The position numbers were made by a program, and so were the translations under genes. Below the pieces are notes generated by a model. The model was not told the DNA's origin, made no database searches, and saw nothing but the letters and a program-made list of their open reading frames with translations. This document shows, one piece after another, positions 1-9,943 of a DNA stretch of 64,000 nucleotides (within the stretch, counting starts at the first letter, position 1; each line of letters begins with the position of its first letter). Source of the stretch: Aquimarina sp. Aq78 (GTDB lineage: Bacteria; Bacteroidota; Bacteroidia; Flavobacteriales; Flavobacteriaceae); contig NZ_OMKA01000001.1 of assembly GCF_900299525.1 (NCBI RefSeq), forward strand, positions 186,001 to 250,000, in the 5' to 3' direction.

Positions 1-1530
1 GCAATAGATCCGGCAAATATTGAAAAGGTAGAGGTGCTTAAAAATAAAAAAGGAGCTTCGATTTATGGAGCTAAGGCTAAACATGGGTGCATTGTAATTA
101 CAACACATTCTGGTAATTATAAAGTACAAAATGATGAATCATACAGAGAAATTGTTGAGAATGATTTTAAAAGAGTTCATATGGATCCTCTTTCTACCTT
201 CTCTATTGATGTAGATAAAGCATCTTATAGTAATATTAGAAGAATGATTAATACCGGAGTTAAAGTTCCCGCTGATGCCGTTAAAATTGAAGAAATGATC
301 AATTATTTTAATTATCAATACGAACAACCCAAAGACGAACATCCTTTTGCAATTCATACCGAATATGCCTCAACTCCTTGGAATACAAAAACGCAATTGG
401 TTAAGATTGGATTAAAAGGAAAAGAGATTCCTCAACATGAAATTCCTGCGTCGAATCTTGTGTTCTTAATTGATGTATCAGGATCAATGGGTAACAGTAA
501 CAAGTTACCGCTACTTAAGAAAGCTTTTAAACTTTTGGTGAATCAATTACGGGAAAAAGACAAAGTTTCTATTGTAGTATATGCCGGAGCAGCAGGAATG
601 GTGCTTAAACCTACATCTGGTGCTAATAAGCATGAAATTAACCAAGCACTGCAAAACCTTGAAGCTGGAGGATCAACAGCAGGAGGAGAAGGAATAAGAC
701 TGGCATATAAAATAGCCAAAGACAATTTTATAAAAAATGGGAATAATAGAGTCATTCTAGCCACCGATGGTGATTTTAATGTAGGAATTAGTAGTGATAA
801 AGACATGAAAAAACTGATTGAAGAAAAACGAAAATCTGATGTGTTTTTAACATGCCTGGGATTTGGGATGGGGAACTATAAAGATAGTAAGTTAGAAACG
901 TTGGCCGATACTGGTAATGGTAACCATGCATATATTGATACTATGCAAGAAGCACAAAGAGTATTGGGAAAAGAATTCGGCGGTACTTTATATACAATAG
1001 CCAAAGATGTGAAGATCCAGGTTGAGTTTAACCCTAGTAAAGTACAGGCATATCGATTGATAGGGTATGAAAACAGGCTTTTGGCAGATGAGGATTTTAT
1101 AGATGATACCAAAGATGCAGGAGAGCTGGGGAGTGGGCATACAGTAACTGCACTGTATGAGGTAATTCCTATAGGAGTAAAAAGTAAGTATGTCAAAGAA
1201 ATTGCTGATCTAAAATATACCAGCTCAACGATTAATAAAGAATATGGAGATGAGTTATTAACCGTTAAGTTTAGATATAAAAAGCCGCAAGAGAAAAAGA
1301 GTATAGAAATGGTTCATGTTTTGCATACAGATTCCAAAACTTCCGCTTCACAAGATTTTAATTTTGCAGCTTCAATCGCTTGGTTTGGAATGAAATTAAG
1401 AGACTCAAAATATATTAACAACCAAAATATTAAAGACATAATATCTTTAGCCGAAACGAATAAAGAAAAAGACAATCAGGGGTATAAAGCAGAGTTTATA
1501 AGACTCATGAACAGTTATCAGGGATTGTAA
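1..1530 (+). CDS. VWA domain protein of the YfbK type, 5' end outside the window
   Basis: The reading frame is open from base 1, so the true start lies upstream; the GTG at 34 is an internal codon. The first 35 codons (AIDPANIEKVEVLKNKKGAS, then IYGAKAKHGCIVITT) look like the end of a TonB-receptor plug-type segment. Next comes a YfbK-type N-terminal region (about bases 170-450) and a VWA domain at about 455-960 with the MIDAS motif DVSGS. The C-terminal part (about 990-1520) fits the DUF3520 region that ends YfbK proteins. VWA domains bind ligands through a metal ion; the cellular role of YfbK proteins is not settled. A hairpin terminator follows, so this gene ends its transcript. Family assignment is firm. 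The fused plug-like N-terminus is seen only in part. Confidence 0.85.
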   Translation, partial: AIDPANIEKVEVLKNKKGASIYGAKAKHGCIVITTHSGNYKVQNDESYREIVENDFKRVHMDPLSTFSIDVDKASYSNIRRMINTGVKVPADAVKIEEMINYFNYQYEQPKDEHPFAIHTEYASTPWNTKTQLVKIGLKGKEIPQHEIPASNLVFLIDVSGSMGNSNKLPLLKKAFKLLVNQLREKDKVSIVVYAGAAGMVLKPTSGANKHEINQALQNLEAGGSTAGGEGIRLAYKIAKDNFIKNGNNRVILATDGDFNVGISSDKDMKKLIEEKRKSDVFLTCLGFGMGNYKDSKLETLADTGNGNHAYIDTMQEAQRVLGKEFGGTLYTIAKDVKIQVEFNPSKVQAYRLIGYENRLLADEDFIDDTKDAGELGSGHTVTALYEVIPIGVKSKYVKEIADLKYTSSTINKEYGDELLTVKFRYKKPQEKKSIEMVHVLHTDSKTSASQDFNFAASIAWFGMKLRDSKYINNQNIKDIISLAETNKEKDNQGYKAEFIRLMNSYQGL

Positions 1531-1562
1531 GGTAATCAAAAGGTATTGTTAAAGTTAGAAAG

Positions 1563-1597
1563 AGACATCTGTATTGTTTTGCAGGTGTCTTTTTTTG
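1563..1597 (+). terminator. Rho-independent terminator after the VWA gene
   Basis: Arms AGACATCTG (1563-1571) and CAGGTGTCT (1582-1590) pair with one G:U and are followed by a run of Ts. It lies 32 bases after the stop codon of the VWA gene. Confidence 0.8.
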
Positions 1598-1648
1598 TGA
1601 TATTTTTATTTCAATTATATAATTAATTGCCTCACACTAATCATAACA

Positions 1649-2968
1649 ATGAAAAACTTTTTTATTATAATTTTACTTTTCCTAAGTACTACAATCCAAT
1701 CTCAAATCCTTAAAGAAAGAGAAAGAGCCGCAGCAATTGATATGGTTTTAAAAGATCGATTCGATAATCTTTTGCCTCAATTAATGGATCGTACAGAGTT
1801 TGATATGTGGATTCTGATTTCAAGAGAATACAATGAAGATCCCGTACTTAAAACAATGCTTCCTTCAACCTGGCTAAACGCCAGAAGGAGAACTATCTTA
1901 GTTTTTTATAGAGATAAAGCCAAGAATACAATAGAAAAACTGGCTGTAGCCCGATACAATGTGGGAAAAAATATTGATTCTGCCTGGGATAAGGATAAAC
2001 AACCAGATCAATGGAAAGCACTAGTGGATATCATTTCAAAAAGAGATCCTAAAAAAATTGGAATTAATTATTCTAAGGATTTTGGAATTTTGGATGGTGT
2101 AGTAAAAACAGATTATGATGAGTTTATGAAGGTGCTGCCAGAAGAATATAAATCAAGAGTTTCCTCGGCCGAGAAATTGTCAATAGCGTGGGTAGAAACA
2201 CGTACCAAACAGGAAATGGAAATATATAAAGAGTTGGTAAAGATCACTCATGCTATTATAGAAGAAGCATTTAGTACATCGGTTATACAACCAGGAACCA
2301 CTACTACAGACGATGTAGTGTGGTGGCTAAGACAAAAGGTAACCGATATGGGGTTAAAAACCTGGTTTCATCCTACTGTAGATATTCAACGTTCGGGAGA
2401 AGCATTACAAAACCATATTGTTTCCTTTTCTGATCGACCAAAAGATAAAACGATTCGACCTGGAGATTTAATTCATTGTGATTTTGGGATTACGTATTTA
2501 CGGTTAAATACAGATTGCCAGCAACATGCTTATATTCTAAAAAATGAAGAAACATCACCGCCAGAGTTTTTAACAAAGGCTTTTGCAGACGGAAATAAAG
2601 TACAGGATATTTTTATATCTAATTTTAAGACCGGTAAGACCGGAAATGAAATTTTATTGAAATCCCTGGAACAAGGAAAAGCCGAAGGGCTTAAACCATC
2701 AATATACACACATCCATTAGGGTTGTATGGGCATTCTGCTGGTCCAACAATAGGAATGTGGGATGCACAAGGCGGAGTCCCGGGAACAGGAGATTATCTC
2801 TTGTATGAAAATACGGTTTATGCTATTGAGTTAAATACTACGGTAACACTCCAGGAATGGAAAAAAGATATACGTATTATGCTCGAAGAAGCAGGTTTTT
2901 GGGGAACTTCAGGTTTTGAATATGTTAACGACAGACAGACAGAATTGATAACCATACCAAAACGATAA
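1649..2968 (+). CDS. Secreted M24 family metallopeptidase (Xaa-Pro aminopeptidase-like)
   Basis: 439 residues. The first 19 residues (MKNFFIIILLFLSTTIQSQ) form a typical signal peptide, so the enzyme should act in the periplasm or outside the cell. The C-terminal half has the pita-bread fold metal ligands in the usual order: Asp near 278 in HCDFG, Asp near 289 in NTD, a His in the THPLG/GHSAG stretch, Glu near 394 in AIELN, and a last Glu in LEEAGF. The family cleaves the bond before a penultimate proline or related dipeptides using two metal ions. It stands alone between a terminator upstream and an unrelated lipoprotein gene downstream. Substrate cannot be read from sequence; a creatinase-like use of the fold is possible but less likely with the ligands intact. 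Confidence 0.85.
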   Translation: MKNFFIIILLFLSTTIQSQILKERERAAAIDMVLKDRFDNLLPQLMDRTEFDMWILISREYNEDPVLKTMLPSTWLNARRRTILVFYRDKAKNTIEKLAVARYNVGKNIDSAWDKDKQPDQWKALVDIISKRDPKKIGINYSKDFGILDGVVKTDYDEFMKVLPEEYKSRVSSAEKLSIAWVETRTKQEMEIYKELVKITHAIIEEAFSTSVIQPGTTTTDDVVWWLRQKVTDMGLKTWFHPTVDIQRSGEALQNHIVSFSDRPKDKTIRPGDLIHCDFGITYLRLNTDCQQHAYILKNEETSPPEFLTKAFADGNKVQDIFISNFKTGKTGNEILLKSLEQGKAEGLKPSIYTHPLGLYGHSAGPTIGMWDAQGGVPGTGDYLLYENTVYAIELNTTVTLQEWKKDIRIMLEEAGFWGTSGFEYVNDRQTELITIPKR

Positions 2969-3051
2969 TTTTTATCACAATATAGTTCTGAATTCCTATA
3001 TTCGTGGATTAGATTTTTTAATATTTAAAGTTTATAATTAGTCAGGATTTT

Positions 3052-4503
3052 ATGAATCGATTATTTGTTTTTTTATTTGTGAGTACTTTATTATTTGGAT
3101 GTAGTTCTGATAATGATGTGGTTGTTAATGAACCGGATAATAGCGAAGTTATTACCGAAAAAGAAAATGCGTTGCTAACTATTTCTAGAGGGAGTAATTT
3201 TAGTATTAGATTTAATGAAGAAATTAAAGATCTTAGTTTAGAGGTGATCATAACTGGAGAAGATGGTACAATCTTGACAAGAAATAATATTGAAACAAAT
3301 ACAGAAATTAAATTGATGGCAAAATATGATACAAATAAGCCGTATCATTTACATTTTGTGCTCAGATATCTTGAGTCAGATACCGAACCAGAATTTAGAT
3401 ATGAAAATGTTGTAAAATATTATGTTCAAACTTTTTTGAATGTTTCTAATCGTACATACTTTTATGATCTGGACATTGATCAAGGTAAAGCAGAGGGTAC
3501 TGCAGAACTAAAATTTGATAATGTTCCTTTTAATTTTTTGAATGCATCACAAAATACTAGTTTTGGAAGTTCTACTTCATTTGATTTACCAATTGTAGAT
3601 AATAAACTTAATTTTGATGTTAAAATTAAACAGGTTGGCGCGACTACCGTATATGCATATGCAGAAAGTACAAAAGTTGGTTTTGAGGAACTTAGGTATA
3701 CAAGACAAGAATTAAGTAATGGAGAACTAGTAACTTTAGATTATAATACTTTACCCAAAGCAAAACTGATAAAGGTTAATTTTCCGGATTTAGGCCTGTC
3801 AAATTCTGCTTTTAGAAGATTCACCAGTAGTCTATCAGGTTTTGATTCATCAGAAAATTCTACTTTTTTTAGATTTGATAGTAATTTGGTATTTCCAGGC
3901 GGCGAATTATCAAAAGAGTTTTTTGTTCCAGAGAATATTTTTGAAAAGTATTCGTTTTTTGGAACATCGGTATTTGATGATAATATTACTTCAACTCGGA
4001 ATTTTTATAATACTATTGATGAAATTCCAAAAACATATGTTCCGTCAACTTTAAATGTTTCTATAATAAATAATTCCTTTCTAAATTATCAAGCAACAGT
4101 AGCAGGAGATTACGATTATTTTAATTTTGCGGCATCATATAGTGATGGTGAGAATGTTTTAGCAGATACCAAAAGGTTTAGCTGGGTAATTTTTGATTCG
4201 GCTATTCCGTCAATATCAATTGTTTTAAAAGATTTAGTTTCAGAATTTATTAGAGAGGAAGATGGTTTTAATATAACGGCTTCAGATCTAGGAAATCCAC
4301 AACTAACTATTTATAAGAGTTCTGAAATTAATGATAAGAACGATTTTGTTGATATGGTAATCAATAGGAACCGTTCTAAAAATTTAAGAAATATATCATA
4401 CGAGCGATGGATATCTATTGATAGTGGCTCTAAAAGTAGCTTTAATATAGAGAATGATATCTATGAAATGCAGTTGTTACCAAAAGATGATTACGCGTAT
4501 TAA
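3052..4503 (+). CDS. Lipoprotein of unknown function
   Basis: 483 residues with a clear lipoprotein signal: MNRLFVFLFVSTLLFGC, where LFGC is the lipobox and Cys17 would carry the lipid. The mature part is rich in Asn, Ser, Phe and Tyr and in alternating hydrophobic patterns, which suggests beta-sandwich structure. No enzyme motif or named domain was recognised. It is followed closely by a convergent M14 peptidase gene (stop codons 10 bases apart). It is probably a surface or periplasmic lipoprotein; any role beyond that would be a guess. Confidence 0.7.
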   Translation: MNRLFVFLFVSTLLFGCSSDNDVVVNEPDNSEVITEKENALLTISRGSNFSIRFNEEIKDLSLEVIITGEDGTILTRNNIETNTEIKLMAKYDTNKPYHLHFVLRYLESDTEPEFRYENVVKYYVQTFLNVSNRTYFYDLDIDQGKAEGTAELKFDNVPFNFLNASQNTSFGSSTSFDLPIVDNKLNFDVKIKQVGATTVYAYAESTKVGFEELRYTRQELSNGELVTLDYNTLPKAKLIKVNFPDLGLSNSAFRRFTSSLSGFDSSENSTFFRFDSNLVFPGGELSKEFFVPENIFEKYSFFGTSVFDDNITSTRNFYNTIDEIPKTYVPSTLNVSIINNSFLNYQATVAGDYDYFNFAASYSDGENVLADTKRFSWVIFDSAIPSISIVLKDLVSEFIREEDGFNITASDLGNPQLTIYKSSEINDKNDFVDMVINRNRSKNLRNISYERWISIDSGSKSSFNIENDIYEMQLLPKDDYAY

Positions 4504-4513
4504 ACTTTAATAA

Positions 4514-5749
4514 TCATTTACCTACCAAAATCCTCATCATTTGTTCGGCGGTAACTGTACCGATCATTTTTATTTCGTCTCGCGGAGTATCATCACCTAT
4601 TTCATAAGTTACACCTGTAGCGTTATGACCATATAGAAACCATCCTTTAGAAACTGGTTTCTTACTGTTTCCTGGTTTTTCATTTACAACATAGTCGGGG
4701 ATATTGTTTTCTAATGCGGTAAACCAATTCTCTATAAAATGGGGGAGTGTAGTGCCTTTTCGTATTTGATTGGTGTAAAATATATCATACCAGGTAGAGT
4801 GAAAATCTAAACCCAGAATTAGTTTAGAATTATGGTTTTTTAATGTTTCGGTAATAAATTGTACAGTCTGTCTAATTTCGGGCTGTCGGTATGCAGACCA
4901 ATCTCGATTAGTATCAACACCACCGGCATTATGCCTCCAGTGCCCAAGATCTACACCATCAGGATTCATAATTGGGAAAGCCAATACCCGGTATCTGCTT
5001 AAGAACTTATCAGAAAGCTCAGAATCATCTAAAATGGTTTGTACAAAGTGCTGAAAGGCAAAATAACCTGTAACTTCAGGAGGATGCTGACGGGTTAGTA
5101 AAACGATAAGATCTCTGTTTTCAGGCTTACCTTTATAGATATCCAAAACAGGTAAGTTTCTGCCTAATTTTGAAGCTCCAAAAATACTAAGATTTGCATA
5201 ACTCTCTTTTCCTTTGATTAGCGTTGTATACCAGTTTTTAACATCATTAGATGATTGTATTTCTTGTGAAGCTATTACTAGAGGAGTCTTTTCTAATTTT
5301 ACTTTAATCGTAGTACTTTCTCCAATTTCATATACATTGGTTGAATCTATACTTCTCCATCGACCATTTACTTTTAGCTGAGGAAAATACCTGTGTTTAT
5401 GCCCTTCTGTATATTGAAATTTAAAATAAAAATATTTGGATGTATTTGCCCATGTTTTAAAAGCATAATAAGCACTTTTGTTGATAGGAGTGTTTTCTGG
5501 GCTTATGATTACAGCAGCGGTACTGTCGTTTATTTGTCTAAACCCATTAAGACGAGCTCCATCAAATTCATTACTGGCATATACACCTGTATCTTTTAAT
5601 TCATAAGTTTGCTTAGTTTGAAAATTAATTTTTTTAGTAGTAGTATCCACTGGGGTTTCAAAAGAAACTTTTTTAACAGTTTGGCAACTTGATAGAAAAA
5701 TAAAACTCAGTATCCATATAGGATATAAGGTGTTGACATATACTTTCAT
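4514..5749 (-). CDS. M14 family zinc carboxypeptidase, predicted lipoprotein
   Basis: 411 residues. The N-terminus ends in LSSC, a lipobox, so the protein is likely lipid-anchored. The first ~190 residues look like a beta-sandwich of the kind placed before the peptidase unit in cytosolic-carboxypeptidase-like M14 enzymes. The M14 unit follows: TRQHPPEVTG holds the HxxE zinc pair, LGLDFHST holds the third zinc His, and VTYEIGD carries the expected general-base Glu. Known members remove C-terminal residues or cleave peptidoglycan peptides or amide bonds. The gene converges on the 3052-4503 lipoprotein gene. Substrate is not predictable here. Confidence 0.85.
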   Translation of the reverse strand: MKVYVNTLYPIWILSFIFLSSCQTVKKVSFETPVDTTTKKINFQTKQTYELKDTGVYASNEFDGARLNGFRQINDSTAAVIISPENTPINKSAYYAFKTWANTSKYFYFKFQYTEGHKHRYFPQLKVNGRWRSIDSTNVYEIGESTTIKVKLEKTPLVIASQEIQSSNDVKNWYTTLIKGKESYANLSIFGASKLGRNLPVLDIYKGKPENRDLIVLLTRQHPPEVTGYFAFQHFVQTILDDSELSDKFLSRYRVLAFPIMNPDGVDLGHWRHNAGGVDTNRDWSAYRQPEIRQTVQFITETLKNHNSKLILGLDFHSTWYDIFYTNQIRKGTTLPHFIENWFTALENNIPDYVVNEKPGNSKKPVSKGWFLYGHNATGVTYEIGDDTPRDEIKMIGTVTAEQMMRILVGK

Positions 5750-5891
5750 AATGAATGAGTTTTATTGTCTGTAAATTAATATCTGTAAATAGATGAATAA
5801 AGATACTGAATACAAATTTCATTACTAAGTAAACCCTAATTACTAAGCAATTAGGGTCAATGATTATTAAATGCGAGATGATATTTTGATT

Positions 5892-7520
5892 TTATACCTG
5901 AATTATTCCCAAATTAAATTTCTTTTCGATTGGAGAATGGTCTGCAGCTTCTATACCCATAGAAATCCATTTTCTCGTATCCAATGGATCTATAATTGCA
6001 TCTGTCCAGATACGTGCAGCAGCATAATACGGAGAAGTCTGCTTGTCATATCTGGCTTTGATTTTATTAAACAAAGCTTTCTCATCTTCTTCAGATAATT
6101 GTTCTCCTTTCTTTTTTAAAGAAGCGGTTTCTATTTGTAATAATACTTTTGCTGCCTGCGAACCTCCCATTACTGCTAATTCTGCACTTGGCCATGCAGC
6201 AATTAATCTTGGGTCATATGCTTTGCCACACATCGCATAATTACCAGCACCATAAGAATTACCAATTACGATTGTGAATTTTGGGACTACGCTGTTACTT
6301 ACAGCATTTACCATTTTTGCACCATCTTTAATGATGCCACCATGTTCACTTTTGCTACCAACCATAAATCCAGTTACATCCTGTAGAAATACCAATGGTA
6401 TTTTCTTTTGATTACAATTGGCGATAAATCGTGTTGCTTTATCAGCCGAGTCAGAATAGATGACACCTCCAAACTGCATTTCTCCTTTCTTAGTCTTTAC
6501 AATTTTACGTTGATTTGCTACAATACCTACAGCCCATCCATCGATACGCGCATACCCAGTTAAAATAGTTTGCCCATATCCGGCTTTGTATTCTTCAAAA
6601 TCAGAATCATCTACTAGTCGATTGATGATTTCCATCATGTCATACTGTTCATTTCTGGCTTTTGGTAAGATACCATAGATATCATCTTGATTTTCTTTTG
6701 GAGAAACAGGTTTACTACGATTAAAACCAGCTTTTTCAAAATCCCCAATTTTTGACATTATATTTTTAATAGTATTTAGGGCATCTGCATCATCTTTAGA
6801 TTTATAATCGGTTACTCCAGAAATTTCACAATGAGTGGTAGCACCACCCAGAGTTTCATTATCAATACTTTCTCCGATAGCTGCCTTTACCAAATAACTT
6901 CCGGCAAGAAATATACTACCTGTTTTATCTACAATCAATGCTTCATCACTCATGATAGGTAGATATGCACCTCCAGCAACACAACTTCCCATAACAGCAG
7001 AAATTTGAACGATTCCCATACTGCTCATTACCGCATTATTACGAAATATTCTCCCGAAATGTTCTTTATCAGGAAAGATTTCATCTTGCATTGGTAAATA
7101 TACTCCTGCACTATCTACAAGATAGATGATTGGTAATTTGTTTTCAATAGATAATTCCTGGGCTCTTAAGTTTTTCTTTCCTGTAATAGGAAACCAGGCT
7201 CCAGCTTTTACTGTTGCATCATTTGCAACAACAATACATTGTTTTCCACTTACATATCCAATCTTAACAATTACACCACCACTAGGACATCCTCCATGAT
7301 CTTGATACATATCCTCTCCTGCAAAAGCACCAATTTCTATAGATTTAGAATCTGTGTCCAATAAATAATCGATTCTTTCTCTTGCGGTCATTTTGCCTTT
7401 GGCATGCAGTTTTTCTATACGTTTTTCGCCTCCTCCTAATTTTACTTTAGCTAGTCGCTGTCGTAATTCTGATACTAAAAGTTTATTGTGATCTTCGTTT
7501 TTGTTGAAGTTTATATCCAT
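5892..7520 (-). CDS. Acyl-CoA carboxylase beta (carboxyltransferase) subunit, methylcrotonyl-/propionyl-CoA type
   Basis: 542 residues from the ATG at 7520 (MDINFNKNEDHNK); an ATG nine codons upstream exists but adds an odd MQTIHTIHA tail, so the inner start is preferred. The protein carries the two crotonase-like halves of biotin-dependent carboxyltransferases, with glycine-rich oxyanion segments such as SCVAGGAYLPIMSDEA and GNSYGAGNYAMCGKAYDP. The reaction moves a carboxyl group from carboxybiotin to an acyl-CoA. Length and sequence fit methylcrotonyl- or propionyl-CoA carboxylase beta chains, used in leucine or odd-chain breakdown. No alpha (biotin) subunit gene lies nearby, so the partner must be encoded elsewhere. 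Which acyl-CoA is used is not decided by what is visible. Confidence 0.9.
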   Translation of the reverse strand: MDINFNKNEDHNKLLVSELRQRLAKVKLGGGEKRIEKLHAKGKMTARERIDYLLDTDSKSIEIGAFAGEDMYQDHGGCPSGGVIVKIGYVSGKQCIVVANDATVKAGAWFPITGKKNLRAQELSIENKLPIIYLVDSAGVYLPMQDEIFPDKEHFGRIFRNNAVMSSMGIVQISAVMGSCVAGGAYLPIMSDEALIVDKTGSIFLAGSYLVKAAIGESIDNETLGGATTHCEISGVTDYKSKDDADALNTIKNIMSKIGDFEKAGFNRSKPVSPKENQDDIYGILPKARNEQYDMMEIINRLVDDSDFEEYKAGYGQTILTGYARIDGWAVGIVANQRKIVKTKKGEMQFGGVIYSDSADKATRFIANCNQKKIPLVFLQDVTGFMVGSKSEHGGIIKDGAKMVNAVSNSVVPKFTIVIGNSYGAGNYAMCGKAYDPRLIAAWPSAELAVMGGSQAAKVLLQIETASLKKKGEQLSEEDEKALFNKIKARYDKQTSPYYAAARIWTDAIIDPLDTRKWISMGIEAADHSPIEKKFNLGIIQV

Positions 7521-8027
7521 TGCGTGTATTGTGTGTATTGTTTGCACGAAAATACAAAAAACGTAGATTTTATGAATGATAGAAAGTCAATTTAAACCGT
7601 GCCATTATTTCGCTTTTTAAATAATGTTTTTTAAGTTATTTAACCTGTTGTTTTTTAACGGTTTAATAGATGGGTTTTACCAAACCTATAATTAGGAATT
7701 CCATTATTTTGTGATTGAATTGAGTGCTAATCAAATAATTTGGTTACAACGCTTGTTTGTATCAACGCAGTATCATCATTTAGAATCAGAAAATGATGAT
7801 ATGTGTTATTGATAGTACTATGAATCATGTTTTATAGTCCATACTTAACCCTTGAAGATACGTTTTTAAAAAAAAGTAAATTCTTAATTTGCTGTAGGAC
7901 AATAGGTAAACTATTTTTTTGTTTTAACAACTCTATAAAAACCTGTGTTTTGACGATAAAATACCGATATTTGCACTTGCTTATGTATAAAAACATGAGT
8001 AACCGTACTAAACTAAAAAAATAATTT
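7521..8027. other. Intergenic region between divergent genes, one hairpin and a possible promoter
   Basis: About 500 AT-rich bases. A perfect 10-bp hairpin (ATCATCATTT, 7772-7781, with AAATGATGAT, 7791-7800) lies in the middle. A weak Bacteroidota-type promoter (TTTTG near 7949 and TATTTGC near 7968) precedes the small membrane protein gene. An open frame at 7827-8024 has no start context or recognisable protein and is not called. Confidence 0.4.
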
Positions 8028-8210
8028 ATGGGAATGAATAAAAATACAGTGTTGGCTTGGGCAACTTTTATAATGATAATAGTTGGTTTAGCACTTATTG
8101 CATTAGGAGCTTTTAGATATAGAGATGTATCGGGATATGGTTTTGCGGCTGTTGGAGTGGGATTTTTTGCAATTGCCTGGGTTTTTAATGCATTAAAAGG
8201 AAGAGTTTAA
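8028..8210 (+). CDS. Small membrane protein, CAL67264 family
   Basis: 60 residues with two hydrophobic segments (about 8-27 and 36-53) separated by a short charged loop (FRYRDVSGYG). The sequence matches the small flavobacterial membrane protein family named after CAL67264, which often sits before the ettA-type ABC gene, as it does here (40 bases upstream). Function of the family is unknown. Being so close and on the same strand, it is probably co-transcribed with ettA. The ATG at 8028 gives the family's usual length. Confidence 0.8.
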   Translation: MGMNKNTVLAWATFIMIIVGLALIALGAFRYRDVSGYGFAAVGVGFFAIAWVFNALKGRV

Positions 8211-8250
8211 CTCTTATAACTATACAATCAAAAATAACAATTAGGGGCTT

Positions 8251-9942
8251 ATGTCAGACGATAAAAAAGTAATCTTTTCGATGTCCGGAGTTAGTAAAAC
8301 GTACAAAAGTGCAAATACTCCGGTTCTCAAAAACATATATCTCAGCTTTTTTTATGGAGCTAAAATAGGTATTCTGGGACTTAATGGTTCTGGAAAATCT
8401 ACTTTACTTAAGATTATAGCAGGAATAGATAAAAACTATCAGGGCGATGTTGTATTTGCTCCTGGATATACAGTTGGTTTGTTAGAACAAGAACCAAAAC
8501 TGGATCCTGAAAAAACTGTACTAGAAGTAGTAAAGGAAGGAGTGGCAGAAACTGTTGCCATTTTAGATGAGTATAATAAGATCAATGATATGTTTGGTTT
8601 ACCAGAGGTCTATGAGAATCCTGATAAAATGCAGGAGCTTATGGATAAACAAGCTAACCTGCAAGATCAGATTGATGCCAGTAATGCATGGGAGCTGGAT
8701 ACCAAGCTAGAAATAGCTATGGATGCACTTCGTACTCCAGAATCTGATAAGAAAATTGGAGTACTGTCCGGTGGTGAACGTAGAAGGGTAGCTCTTTGCC
8801 GTCTTTTATTACAAGAACCAGATGTTTTATTATTAGATGAACCTACTAACCATTTAGATGCAGAATCAGTTCATTGGCTAGAGCATCACCTACAACAATA
8901 TAAAGGTACTGTGATTGCTGTAACTCACGACAGATACTTTTTGGATAATGCTGCAGGATGGATATTAGAACTTGATAGAGGAGAGGGTATCCCCTGGAAA
9001 GGAAATTATTCTTCATGGTTAGATCAAAAATCAAAACGACTAGCACAAGAACAAAAACAAGCTTCTAAACGTCAAAAGACTTTAGAACGAGAGCTAGAAT
9101 GGGTTCGTATGGCCCCAAAAGGTCGTCAGGCAAAACAAAAAGCACGTTTAAGTAATTACGATAAACTGCTTAGTCAGGATCAAAAACAAGTGGATGAAAA
9201 GCTTGAGATTTATATTCCTAATGGCCCTAGATTAGGAACTAATGTAATCGAAGCCGAAGGAGTAAGTAAGGCTTTTGATGATAAGTTGTTGTATGAAGAT
9301 TTAAATTTTAATCTTCCTCAGGCAGGTATTGTTGGTATTATTGGTCCAAACGGAGCTGGTAAGACTACTATATTTAAAATGATAATGGGAGAAGAGCAAC
9401 CAGATAAAGGTAGCTTTGCTGTCGGGGATACTGCTAAGATTGCTTATGTAGATCAAAGTCATAGTAATATCGATCCTGATAAGACGATTTGGCAAAACTT
9501 TAGTGATGAACAAGAGCTAGTCACAATGGGAGGAAGGCAAGTAAATTCCAGAGCGTATTTGAGTCGTTTTAATTTCAGCGGAAGCGAACAAAACAAAATG
9601 GTATCTGCTCTTTCTGGAGGTGAACGTAACCGATTACACTTGGCAATGACCTTAAAAGAAGAGGGTAATGTATTACTTTTAGACGAACCTACTAATGATC
9701 TTGATGTCAATACGTTACGAGCTCTGGAGGAAGGGTTGGAAAACTTTGCTGGATGTGCTGTAGTAATTTCTCACGACCGTTGGTTTTTAGATAGAGTTTG
9801 TACTCATATTTTAGCTTTTGAAGGAGATTCGCAAGTATATTTCTTCGAAGGAAGTTTCTCTGATTACGAAGAAAATAAAAAGAAACGTTTAGGTGGTGAT
9901 TTAATGCCAAAACGTATTAAGTATAAAAAACTGGTAAGATAG
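8251..9942 (+). CDS. ettA: Energy-dependent translational throttle protein EttA (ABC-F ATPase)
   Basis: 563 residues, the usual EttA length. Two ABC ATPase domains without membrane segments: first Walker A GLNGSGKST, signature LSGGERRRVALC and Walker B LLLDEPTNHLD; second Walker A GPNGAGKTT, signature LSGGERNRLHLA and Walker B LLLDEPTNDLD. The linker between them is rich in Lys, Arg and Gln (about residues 250-305), as in ABC-F proteins that touch the ribosomal E site. EttA gates the first elongation step according to the ADP/ATP ratio. The gene is tightly followed by a HAD phosphatase (1 base) and a CAT-like gene (2 bases), so the three likely form one transcript. Confidence 0.93.
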   Translation: MSDDKKVIFSMSGVSKTYKSANTPVLKNIYLSFFYGAKIGILGLNGSGKSTLLKIIAGIDKNYQGDVVFAPGYTVGLLEQEPKLDPEKTVLEVVKEGVAETVAILDEYNKINDMFGLPEVYENPDKMQELMDKQANLQDQIDASNAWELDTKLEIAMDALRTPESDKKIGVLSGGERRRVALCRLLLQEPDVLLLDEPTNHLDAESVHWLEHHLQQYKGTVIAVTHDRYFLDNAAGWILELDRGEGIPWKGNYSSWLDQKSKRLAQEQKQASKRQKTLERELEWVRMAPKGRQAKQKARLSNYDKLLSQDQKQVDEKLEIYIPNGPRLGTNVIEAEGVSKAFDDKLLYEDLNFNLPQAGIVGIIGPNGAGKTTIFKMIMGEEQPDKGSFAVGDTAKIAYVDQSHSNIDPDKTIWQNFSDEQELVTMGGRQVNSRAYLSRFNFSGSEQNKMVSALSGGERNRLHLAMTLKEEGNVLLLDEPTNDLDVNTLRALEEGLENFAGCAVVISHDRWFLDRVCTHILAFEGDSQVYFFEGSFSDYEENKKKRLGGDLMPKRIKYKKLVR

Positions 9943-9943
9943 T

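Noticed and set aside
7827..8024. 65-codon frame before the CAL67264-type gene
   Set aside because: Composition is Lys/Phe/Leu-rich with no family and overlaps the promoter zone of the next gene.
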